Positions 1 through 5,097 of a DNA stretch of 5,446 bases are shown here, piece by piece. The notes beneath the pieces were generated by a model, which searched no databases, was not told the DNA's origin, and saw only the letters and a program-made list of their open reading frames with translations. Source of the stretch: Thermoplasmata archaeon (GTDB lineage: Archaea > Thermoplasmatota > Thermoplasmata > Sysuiplasmatales > Sysuiplasmataceae); the NCBI GenBank assembly GCA_021796175.1, contig JAJYOM010000113.1:1-5446 (forward strand), written 5' to 3'. Both the position numbers and the translations under genes were made by a program. Positions within the stretch are counted from its first letter, which is position 1; each line of letters opens with the position of its first letter.

Positions 1-581
1 ACATTATTGAACAGGTTTGCACCGTCAAGCATTCTCCTGAACCTGGCCGCAGTGTATCTGTAGCTGATCTCCTGACCGGGATCGAATGAGTAATCCCTGT
101 CTCCCAGTGCAGTTATGTATCTGTCCGGGTCCCCTGTAGCCACATGCACAATGCTGCTGCTTTTCACCACACCGTCCCATAACGGCAGATCCCTGCTGCT
201 TGCCATTGCCCCCTGTTCAATAATGTATGTCTGCTCACCGTCGGGTGTGTTGAAAATGTGGCACCTCGGCGTCCTTTCATCATTCACCACAATGACATCG
301 TAGCAGTCGATTCCCGAGTCGAGCAGCATCTTCCCGAATTTCCTGCTGAAATCACCGCCCACATAGCAACCAATGGCAGTACTCACTCCCAGAGCGGAGG
401 AATGGAGTGCAATGTTGCCCGCGGTTCCACCGAACAGCTCTTTCACCTTTCCGGTGTTGATGGACCGCCCCCTGACCGGGAATTTGCTCAGTTCATAGAC
501 AACATCCACATTGATATGGCCCAGAACACCGAGGAAGTTGCTCTCCCTCCTCTTCCCGGAGAGCCTTTTCCACCCTTTCAT
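1..581 (-). CDS. PfkB/ribokinase-family kinase, probable adenosine or nucleoside kinase (3' end outside window)
   Basis: The first 193 codons of a gene that continues past the left edge. Usual family length is about 290-320, so roughly a third is missing, including the C-terminal GAGD catalytic motif. What is seen: a basic N-terminal extension (residues 1-15), the first strand GHINVD (21-26) with the Asn/Asp that normally contact the sugar, the PfkB signature GGTAGNIA (51-58), a GGDF element (75-78), and FDPGQE (166-171), typical of the family. The ATG overlaps the stop of ahcY as ATGA, so the two are very probably translated from one message. Family knowledge: PfkB enzymes transfer phosphate from ATP to sugars or nucleosides in the cytosol. 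Inference: next to S-adenosylhomocysteine hydrolase the natural substrate would be adenosine, giving AMP. Sugar kinase or broad nucleoside kinase are alternatives. Family assignment is firm; substrate is not. Confidence 0.88.
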   Translation of the reverse strand, partial: MKGWKRLSGKRRESNFLGVLGHINVDVVYELSKFPVRGRSINTGKVKELFGGTAGNIALHSSALGVSTAIGCYVGGDFSRKFGKMLLDSGIDCYDVIVVNDERTPRCHIFNTPDGEQTYIIEQGAMASSRDLPLWDGVVKSSSIVHVATGDPDRYITALGDRDYSFDPGQEISYRYTAARFRRMLDGANLFNN

Positions 582-1816
582 GTCCCAACATTCCAGGAGG
601 CAAGGTACTTCTTCTGCAAATCTGTGAGCGTGTCGATGGTGACTCCCATCGTCCCGAGCTTCATCCAGGCAATGTCGGTGTCGAGCTTCCTTGGCAGAAG
701 ATGGACTCCCGGTTTCAGTTTGCTTCCTTCGGAGGCGAGGTACTCCGCGCCAAGTGCCTGCATCGTGAAACTCATGTCCATGATCTCAGCCGGATGGCCC
801 TGCCCCGCGGCCAGGTTGACCAGTCTTCCATCAGCAAGTATGTAGATGTGCTTTCCATTTCCGAGTGTAAACTCTTCAACATATTCCCTGACACTCCTGA
901 CCTTTGACCTGCGTCTGATGTCCTCAACATCTATCTCAAGGTTGAAGTGACCTGCGTTCGACATGACACACCCCTCCTTCGCCATGAGTGCCGTATCGTA
1001 TGTGACTATATCCCTGTCGCCTGTTGCAGTGATGACGAAATCCGCATCGCCAATCACATCCTCCATCCTTCCTACTGTAAAGCCATCCATAACTGCCTCA
1101 ATTGCCTTTACAGGATCAACTTCAGTGACTGTGACAACGCCCCCCATTCCCTTTGCCTTCGCTGCAATACCCCTTCCGCACCATCCATATCCTGCCACAA
1201 CTATTCTCTTGCCTGCAAGCAGCAGATTGGTCGCTGTCATTATGCCGTCAAGCGTCGACTGTCCGGTGCCGTACCTGTTGTCGAACAGATATTTCATGTA
1301 CGAATCATTGACAGCAATAACGGGGAAAAGCAGCTTGCCTTCAGCCTCCATTGACCTCAACCTGAGAACTCCTGTGGTTGTCTCCTCGTTTCCACCTATG
1401 ACGCCCGAGATGAGGTCCTTTCTTTCCATGTGGAGAAGGGTTATCAGGTCCGCTCCATCGTCAATCACTATGTCTGGCTTTATGTCCAGGACGCTTCCAA
1501 GGTTGCTGTAATATTCCTCTGCCGTCTCGCCTTTCCTTGCAAATGTCGGCAGTTCATAGTGCAGGTTGAGTGCCTCGCTGACAGAGTCATCTGTGGAAAG
1601 TGGATTGCAGCTCGACAGCCTCACCTCTGCACCCGCGTCTCTGAGCGCGAGCGCCAGGCAGGCAGTTTTTGCCTCCACGTGAAGGGCCATTCCAATCCTC
1701 CTGCCCTTGAGTTTTCCATTCCTCTTCAACTCCGATGAGGCCCTTTCCAGAACCTTCATGTGTGCCCTTGCCCACTCTATTCTCTTCCTTCCCCTGTCGG
1801 CAAGTTCCCTGTTCAT
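578..1816 (-). CDS. ahcY: S-adenosylhomocysteine hydrolase (adenosylhomocysteinase)
   Basis: Reversibly splits S-adenosylhomocysteine, the product inhibitor of SAM-dependent methyltransferases, into adenosine and homocysteine, using tightly bound NAD. From the ATG at 1816 the protein has 412 residues, normal for archaea. Motifs seen: LHVEAKTA (45-52), DDGADL (119-124) with the active-site Asp, GNEETTTG (142-149), NDSYMKYLFDN (170-180) with Lys175 and Asp179 matching human Lys186 and Asp190, the NAD loop GYGWCGRG (209-216), the ribose-binding acid Glu232, SNAGHFNLEID (286-296) and GQGHPAEIMD (338-347). The C-terminal Lys/Tyr tail of eukaryotic enzymes is absent, as is usual in archaea. The frame stays open to a TTG at 1870, but the ATG at 1816 is preferred: it has AAGGTGA four bases upstream, it fits the family N-terminus (ELADRGRKRIEWAR), and a TATA-like box abuts the TTG. 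It overlaps the downstream kinase gene by ATGA. Confidence 0.97.
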   Translation of the reverse strand: MNRELADRGRKRIEWARAHMKVLERASSELKRNGKLKGRRIGMALHVEAKTACLALALRDAGAEVRLSSCNPLSTDDSVSEALNLHYELPTFARKGETAEEYYSNLGSVLDIKPDIVIDDGADLITLLHMERKDLISGVIGGNEETTTGVLRLRSMEAEGKLLFPVIAVNDSYMKYLFDNRYGTGQSTLDGIMTATNLLLAGKRIVVAGYGWCGRGIAAKAKGMGGVVTVTEVDPVKAIEAVMDGFTVGRMEDVIGDADFVITATGDRDIVTYDTALMAKEGCVMSNAGHFNLEIDVEDIRRRSKVRSVREYVEEFTLGNGKHIYILADGRLVNLAAGQGHPAEIMDMSFTMQALGAEYLASEGSKLKPGVHLLPRKLDTDIAWMKLGTMGVTIDTLTDLQKKYLASWNVGT

Positions 1817-1820
1817 TTGT

Positions 1821-1827
1821 TCACCTT
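1821..1827 (-). promoter_or_regulatory. Ribosome binding site deciding the ahcY start
   Basis: On the minus strand this reads AAGGTGA and ends four bases before the ATG at 1816. It matches the core complementary to the 3' end of archaeal 16S rRNA (GGTGAT). No comparable site precedes the alternative TTG at 1870, which supports the shorter protein. Confidence 0.6.
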
Positions 1828-1870
1828 TTGGGCCCTTCTCCAGGCCACCGATACTTCCATCAGTTGACAA

Positions 1871-1880
1871 CTAATAAAAT
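1871..1880 (-). promoter_or_regulatory. TATA-like box of the ahcY-kinase operon
   Basis: The minus strand reads ATTTTATTAG, an A/T-only core in a GC-rich neighbourhood. Archaeal transcripts start about 25 bases downstream of the box centre, which would place the start near 1850 and leave a leader of roughly 30-35 bases containing the ahcY ribosome binding site. It lies in the 105-base gap after the 1922-2275 gene, so ahcY probably has its own promoter. Prediction from position and composition only. Confidence 0.45.
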
Positions 1881-1921
1881 GATGCACAATCAGCCGTGGC
1901 TGTCCACAGACTGGAAGTTGC

Positions 1922-2275
1922 CTATGATATTTTCTGGAATATCTCTGTTATTTCCCTTTCCAGAATGGATGTGAACTCCTTCGCGACATCCTCCTTCAGA
2001 TCGCCGGGTATCAGTTCCAGGCCAACCCTCGCTGCAATCTTTCCGAGTCTCATAAGCGCATATGTCTCCTTTATCCTGGCTTCAATGAGATCCTCCACCG
2101 CAATTCTGATCTGCTCCTGCAGTTTGGGATCGCGATCGATCCTGGAGTAGACCTTCTTCTTGATCTCGTCCTTGACGATATCCTGCATCGCCTGTATGAA
2201 AAGCCCTTCCGTGTCAACCAGTTTGCCTGATTCCCTGCTGAGCTTTGTGATAATGTCTTCGGGCAAGTACACCAC
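1922..2275 (-). CDS. Unrecognised small helical protein
   Basis: A 117-residue protein that I cannot assign to a family. It is rich in Glu, Lys, Arg and Ile with few aromatics and no Cys, and has no signal peptide or membrane segment, so it should be cytosolic. The sequence suggests long amphipathic helices at about 4-14, 21-45, 49-80 and 91-117, broken near SRIDRDPK (44-51) and ELIPGD (87-92). This resembles a helical bundle or an oligomerising adaptor, but no catalytic or nucleic-acid-binding motif is visible. The start is GTG at 2275; a second GTG follows directly at 2272, and the choice between them is arbitrary. A TATA-like stretch centred near 2302 on the minus strand lies about 26 bases upstream, which would give a leaderless or very short-leader transcript. 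It is divergent from guaAA and separated from ahcY by 105 bases, so neighbours give no functional hint. The codon use and even helical periodicity make it a credible gene. Confidence 0.75.
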   Translation of the reverse strand: MVYLPEDIITKLSRESGKLVDTEGLFIQAMQDIVKDEIKKKVYSRIDRDPKLQEQIRIAVEDLIEARIKETYALMRLGKIAARVGLELIPGDLKEDVAKEFTSILEREITEIFQKIS

Positions 2276-2390
2276 TACTCACGGTTAATTGCTATAGGGT
2301 ATACTTCAGCCTTGTCTTTTCAGGCGTCCGGGAAGTGCCAGTATAATCAATGACATGTTCCGCATCACCATGCACTGCCATCAGTGACAA

Positions 2391-2399
2391 GTTTAATTA
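2391..2399 (+). promoter_or_regulatory. TATA-like box for guaAA
   Basis: GTTTAATTA is the most A/T-rich stretch before guaAA and its centre lies about 31 bases before the preferred ATG at 2426. A transcript starting about 25 bases downstream would have a leader of only a few bases. Just before it is a short inverted repeat, CACTG/CAGTG with a four-base loop (2373-2386), which could be a regulator site or chance. The box overlaps the open frame beginning at GTG 2384, so that GTG is unlikely to be translated. Confidence 0.4.
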
Positions 2400-2425
2400 G
2401 TGGAGTGGGGGATGCAAATCCAAAG

Positions 2426-3034
2426 ATGGCCGAAGATGATTTTTCGGGTTTGAGGATCTATGTGATTGACAATGGGGGGCAGTGGACACACCGTGAATAC
2501 AGAGTCATAAGGGATCTTGGCGCAGTCGTCAGCATCGTGCCGAATGATGCACCGCTCTCCACTCTGTCTGATGCCGACGGCATTGTACTCAGCGGCGGTT
2601 CGCCCAGCGTGGGTATCGAGCCGGAGAAGATGGGTCTTTCCTCCCTCTATCTTGACAATATTGACGGTCCGGTGCTTGGCATCTGCGTTGGTCACCATTT
2701 CATAGCCCATCATTTTGGCGGCAGGACGGGAAAGGGAAGCAGCTCCGAATTCGGCAAGGCGGAGCTGTTCGTTTCTTCGCCAGAGGGAGTACTTGAAGGG
2801 CTGCCCGGAAAATTCAGGGTGTGGGAATCGCACAATGACGAAGTCAAGGAGGTTCCGCCGGGCTTCAGGGTGCTGGCTGAAACAAGCGACTGCCCTGTGG
2901 AGGCCATGATGTCGGAGGACAGGCCAATATACAGCCTGCAGTTCCATCCTGAAGTAGACGAGACAGAGCATGGTGTTGAAATTTTCAGGAATTTCCTCAG
3001 GAAGGTTGCCGAATGGAAATCAAGAAGGAAGTAG
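2426..3034 (+). CDS. guaAA: GMP synthase, glutamine amidotransferase subunit (subunit A)
   Basis: Class I glutaminase that hydrolyses glutamine and passes ammonia to the separate ATP-pyrophosphatase subunit, which aminates XMP to GMP. In most archaea the two activities are separate genes, and the partner is not in this window. The 202 residues from ATG 2426 match the stand-alone family. Seen: IYVIDNGGQWTHREYR (11-26), a hallmark of archaeal GuaAA; LSGGSPS (55-61) for the oxyanion region; the nucleophile Cys87 in GICVGHH (85-91); WESHNDEV (133-140); and the triad partners His174 and Glu176 in FHPEV. Oddity: the usual CxGHQ is CxGHH, so the glutamine-contacting Gln is His91. The frame is open back to GTG 2384, but that region overlaps the likely TATA box and is not part of the family fold. 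The last 22 bases overlap the next gene. Confidence 0.95.
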   Translation: MAEDDFSGLRIYVIDNGGQWTHREYRVIRDLGAVVSIVPNDAPLSTLSDADGIVLSGGSPSVGIEPEKMGLSSLYLDNIDGPVLGICVGHHFIAHHFGGRTGKGSSSEFGKAELFVSSPEGVLEGLPGKFRVWESHNDEVKEVPPGFRVLAETSDCPVEAMMSEDRPIYSLQFHPEVDETEHGVEIFRNFLRKVAEWKSRRK

Positions 3035-3252
3035 CGACCGCCATAGCCGCTGCTCTGAAGAACAGGAGAAAGGACGAAACATTCGAGAGGACTCTCGGGA
3101 AGCAGATAAGGAAAAAGAGGCTCTCCTTCTCCGACTACGTTGAGGCAATAAGCATGATCAGGGAGAGGGCAAGAGCCGGCGGCATGTCACTGGAGGAAGC
3201 GGCATTCCTGCTCATTTCAGATAAAACCGATGGCAAAGGCGGCGAGAAGTAG
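3013..3252 (+). CDS. Unrecognised 79-residue protein coupled to guaAA
   Basis: Starts at an ATG inside the last codons of guaAA (22-base overlap, different frame), with AGGAAGG some bases upstream, so it is probably translationally coupled to guaAA. I do not recognise the family. The protein is very basic in its first half (KNRRKDETFERTLGKQIRKKR, about residues 16-36) and looks all-helical: about 3-17, 22-34, 38-54 and 59-69, with SFSDYVEAISMIRERA (38-53) and MSLEEAAFLLIS (58-69) as amphipathic segments. The tail DKTDGKGGEK is probably disordered. There is no Cys, membrane segment or signal peptide. A basic helical protein of this size could bind RNA or be a partner of the amidotransferase; neither is shown. 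Its 3' end overlaps the oppositely oriented DUF131 gene by 36 bases, so the reading of one terminus should be checked. Codon use matches its neighbours, supporting a real gene. Confidence 0.7.
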   Translation: MEIKKEVATAIAAALKNRRKDETFERTLGKQIRKKRLSFSDYVEAISMIRERARAGGMSLEEAAFLLISDKTDGKGGEK

Positions 3253-3645
3253 AACCAGTATTATGATGGCGGCAGCGAGCATGTATCCGGTTGTTTTCCT
3301 GTCGCTGCCGAAGATTATCGGAATTGGCCCGATGAAGACAATGCCGCCGAACTTCCTCCCTGTATCTGGCGCCTGAACGGGCGCCGAATATCCGCCCGGC
3401 TGCTGTGTTCCCTGCTCATACTTTCCCGTGCCGTGTATGGAGGACAGGGCGAAGAGAACAAATGACATGAACACGAGAAGTGCTGCGGCTATTCCCGCAA
3501 TACCGCTGCCGTAGATAACCGGTATTATCAGTAAGAAGCCGATATGCAGCTGCCCGTAGGCCACACCTGCCGCAATCAGTGCAGCGGCAGATGCGAGGAG
3601 AATCAGCGCGCCGTAAAAGTATGTCCTTGCGCTCATTCCCTGCAT
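3217..3645 (-). CDS. DUF131/TIGR00304-family archaeal membrane protein
   Basis: A 142-residue integral membrane protein. Hydrophobic segments lie at about 10-30, 33-53, 54-70 and 119-141. Between the third and fourth is a Gly/Gln/Pro-rich loop (71-97), then the motif GGIVFIGPIPIIFGSD (100-115) directly before the last helix. That motif is the mark of DUF131 (TIGR00304), a family found in archaea with no established function. Family members are often shorter and contain mainly the motif plus the last helix; the extra N-terminal hydrophobic segments here are still within what I would expect. Two starts are possible, ATG 3645 and ATG 3636; an AGGAGG site lies 3 bases before the first and 12 before the second. 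The gene begins 83 bases after the Mut7-C gene on the same strand and could share its transcript. Its tail overlaps the 3' end of the convergent 79-residue gene. Confidence 0.88.
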   Translation of the reverse strand: MQGMSARTYFYGALILLASAAALIAAGVAYGQLHIGFLLIIPVIYGSGIAGIAAALLVFMSFVLFALSSIHGTGKYEQGTQQPGGYSAPVQAPDTGRKFGGIVFIGPIPIIFGSDRKTTGYMLAAAIIILVLLLAAFAIGFI

Positions 3646-3648
3646 TCG

Positions 3649-3654
3649 CCTCCT
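3649..3654 (-). promoter_or_regulatory. Strong ribosome binding site of the DUF131 gene
   Basis: The minus strand reads AGGAGG, a full match to the archaeal anti-Shine-Dalgarno core. It is unusually close to ATG 3645 (3 bases) and rather far from ATG 3636 (12 bases), so it does not settle which Met is used. Confidence 0.55.
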
Positions 3655-3728
3655 GCCCCTGTCCGGACTGAAAATCTCATTGCTTGATTCCAGACTGCAT
3701 TACGGTGCTATTGTAGTTTACTGACTGC

Positions 3729-4223
3729 TCATGGACAGCATCTTGAAGCTACATCCGCTATCCTGTTCCAGTGCGAACCCCTCCAGTATATCTTTGAGCA
3801 TGAGGTGCAAATGCAGAAGCGATCGTTCCTGCCGAGCACGCCATCCGGAACGTGACTCCTCACCTCGTCAGGTGCTGCGTCCCTCAGAACGCCATTGCAA
3901 TCACTGCATCGCATCTCCTTCTCCCTGAAGCTGAGCGAAAACTCTCTGGCCACATGCTCCAGCTGCTTCTCCAGATCCACCTCCCCGATGTAGAGCGCAA
4001 TCACACCTTTCCTGAGCGTCAGCTGCCTGTCCCTTGTGAGCAGAACACGTCCTTCCCTCGCGGAAATGTCTGCAATCTCACGGTCATCCCCGGATTTCAC
4101 ATACAGTGTGTCGTAACCCATCATCCTGAGCCACCTGGCAAGTCTGCCCAGCATGTTGTCTGCCACGAACCTCTTTGCCCTCTCGCCGGCAGCTGCACCT
4201 TCCGGACTGCCGTCACAATTCAA
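3729..4223 (-). CDS. Mut7-C-type predicted RNase (PIN-like fold) with C-terminal zinc ribbon
   Basis: A 164-residue protein with the two-part layout of the Mut7-C (DUF82) family. The N-terminal PIN-like part begins FVADNMLGRLARWLRMMGYD (19-38), the family's strongest signature, followed by DDREI (46-50) and LLTRDRQL (61-68). Asp22, Asp46/47 and Asp65 are the likely metal-binding acids. The C-terminal part is a zinc ribbon with Cys106/Cys109 and Cys139/Cys142, ending in the characteristic YWRGSHWNR (146-154). By family the protein is a predicted cytosolic ribonuclease; its substrate is unknown and activity is inferred from fold only. The frame starts at TTG 4223, which overlaps the arfC stop as TTGA, suggesting translational coupling. 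Residues 1-17 precede the conserved domain, so a later GTG (residue 20) cannot be excluded, although it would cut into the first strand. DUF131 follows 83 bases downstream. Confidence 0.9.
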   Translation of the reverse strand: MNCDGSPEGAAAGERAKRFVADNMLGRLARWLRMMGYDTLYVKSGDDREIADISAREGRVLLTRDRQLTLRKGVIALYIGEVDLEKQLEHVAREFSLSFREKEMRCSDCNGVLRDAAPDEVRSHVPDGVLGRNDRFCICTSCSKIYWRGSHWNRIADVASRCCP

Positions 4224-4849
4224 CCTGTCAACCTCTCATACTCCGAAAGTACTCCTTCCCCCCATGCCTTCACTGCAACCAGCCTGAACTTTGCGAACTC
4301 CTTTTCACTGACGAAGCCATCACCGTCTGCAATCGTCGGTGCATCCCTTCCGCCAATGAGTACCGGTGCGGTGTAGACAGTCATCCTGTCGATCAGTCCC
4401 AGTCTGGCGAGTTCAAATATGATCTCACCACCCCCTTCGACGAGCATTGACCTTATGCCCTTCCCGTACAGCGCATCCAGGGCCAGCATCATGTCCACTT
4501 TCTTCTTTCCGCACCGTATCATTGTCGCTTTCCCGATCTGCCTTCTGCACTCCGCTGTGGTCACTATGTAAGTCGTTCCCGTTCCGTGCAGCACCCTGGA
4601 TGCCTCCGGTGTTCTGCCTTTCGAATCGAATACAACCCTGGCAACACTGCGCCTGAGTTTACCGGGCAGAGCTCCGGTAAGTGACGGATCATCGGCAAGG
4701 ATTGTTCCAATGCCGACAGCTATGGCGTCATGTGCTGTCCTTGCATATGACACTCTTTCCATGTCCTTGCCGTCTGAGATCCTGACCCTGCTCCTTCCGG
4801 CTGTGGATAATTTTCCATCTATTGACGCCGCGCAGTTCACTGTAATCAA
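4220..4849 (-). CDS. arfC: 2,5-diamino-6-(ribosylamino)-4(3H)-pyrimidinone 5'-phosphate reductase
   Basis: Riboflavin pathway enzyme that reduces the ribosyl side chain of the GTP-derived pyrimidine to the ribityl form with NAD(P)H; archaea do this step before deamination. It is the stand-alone RibD C-terminal (dihydrofolate-reductase-like) fold, 209 residues from TTG 4849, close to the usual 215-225. Motifs: SIDGKLST (9-16), AVGIGTILADDPSLT (44-58), FDSKGRTP (74-81), LVEGGGEI (136-143) and APVLIGGRDAPT (161-172). No cytidine-deaminase domain precedes it, which separates it from bacterial RibD. Start is uncertain: homologues continue upstream as RPxxxxN, and here the in-frame codons before the TTG read L-N-R-P back to a CTG at 4861 that has GGGGTG five bases upstream. 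No ATG or GTG lies between the TTG and the in-frame TAG at 4877-4879. The stop overlaps the Mut7-C gene start. Confidence 0.93.
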   Translation of the reverse strand: MITVNCAASIDGKLSTAGRSRVRISDGKDMERVSYARTAHDAIAVGIGTILADDPSLTGALPGKLRRSVARVVFDSKGRTPEASRVLHGTGTTYIVTTAECRRQIGKATMIRCGKKKVDMMLALDALYGKGIRSMLVEGGGEIIFELARLGLIDRMTVYTAPVLIGGRDAPTIADGDGFVSEKEFAKFRLVAVKAWGEGVLSEYERLTG

Positions 4850-4866
4850 TGGCCTGTTCAGGGAAG

Positions 4867-4872
4867 CACCCC
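4867..4872 (-). promoter_or_regulatory. Ribosome binding site pointing to a CTG start for arfC
   Basis: The minus strand reads GGGGTG. It stands 5 bases before the in-frame CTG at 4861 but 17 bases before the TTG at 4849, too far for normal initiation. This, together with the family-like Arg-Pro encoded between the two, favours CTG 4861. Confidence 0.4.
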
Positions 4873-4894
4873 GCTGCTAGAATTGCCGCTGGAC

Positions 4895-4902
4895 ATTTAA
4901 TC
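4895..4902 (-). promoter_or_regulatory. TATA-like box of the arfC-Mut7-C unit
   Basis: The minus strand reads GATTAAAT. A transcript beginning about 25 bases downstream, near 4874, would carry the GGGGTG site and a short leader before CTG 4861. Predicted from composition and spacing alone. Confidence 0.35.
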
Positions 4903-4944
4903 ATTCACACCGCCGCCTGCCTTTCCCCTTCCGCATGCCACGGC

Positions 4945-4970
4945 CAGCATTATGCTGTCAGACAATTGTC
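4945..4970. promoter_or_regulatory. Two adjacent palindromes, candidate operator between arfC and antiporter
   Basis: CAGCAT-T-ATGCTG (4945-4957) is a perfect inverted repeat with one central base, and three bases on is the perfect 10-base palindrome GACAATTGTC (4961-4970). TGTCAG also occurs twice as a direct repeat 11 bases apart (4956-4961 and 4967-4972), about one helical turn. The cluster sits between the two divergent TATA-like boxes, where a dimeric regulator could act on either gene. In many archaea riboflavin genes are controlled by the kinase-regulator RbkR; I cannot say whether this is its site. Confidence 0.35.
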
Positions 4971-4985
4971 AGCGTGATAGGTAAC

Positions 4986-4994
4986 ACTTAAGTA
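4986..4994 (+). promoter_or_regulatory. TATA-like box for the antiporter gene
   Basis: ACTTAAGTA, within an A/T-rich stretch running to 5000. A transcript starting about 25 bases downstream would begin near 5015, just before an out-of-frame ATG at 5021 and about 80 bases before the antiporter reading frame becomes homologous to its family. Confidence 0.3.
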
Positions 4995-5097
4995 AGATTA
5001 GCTGCATTAGAGCGGACGGGATGCACTTGCTCTGCCTTCTTCATTCATTACCGGACGGTGGCTCCGCAATCCCGCGCGACTGCGGGGGCTGCCTATC

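Noticed and set aside
258..845. Plus-strand frame of 195 codons opposite the ahcY/kinase junction
   Set aside because: It is antisense to two genes with clear family motifs and its translation looks like complementary-strand noise.
963..1511. Plus-strand frame of 182 codons inside ahcY
   Set aside because: Fully antisense to the conserved core of ahcY; low-complexity Ser/Pro/Ile composition and no recognisable motif.
1817..1870. Extension of AhcY by 18 residues from TTG 1870
   Set aside because: The TTG abuts the TATA-like box and lacks a ribosome binding site, while ATG 1816 has one and fits the family N-terminus.
2373..2386. Inverted repeat CACTG/CAGTG before guaAA as a terminator
   Set aside because: Five-base arms and no T run; it lies upstream of a promoter, so at most it is a weak operator candidate.
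2393..2971. Minus-strand frame of 192 codons opposite guaAA
   Set aside because: Antisense to guaAA, whose triad and family motifs are intact; no coherent domain in the opposite frame.
3852..4376. Plus-strand frame of 174 codons across Mut7-C and arfC
   Set aside because: Antisense to two recognisable genes; His/Pro/Ser-rich shadow sequence.
4862..5020. RNA gene or riboswitch in the arfC/antiporter spacer
   Set aside because: No tRNA-like cloverleaf, k-turn boxes or long stem was seen; the short palindromes fit DNA-binding sites better.
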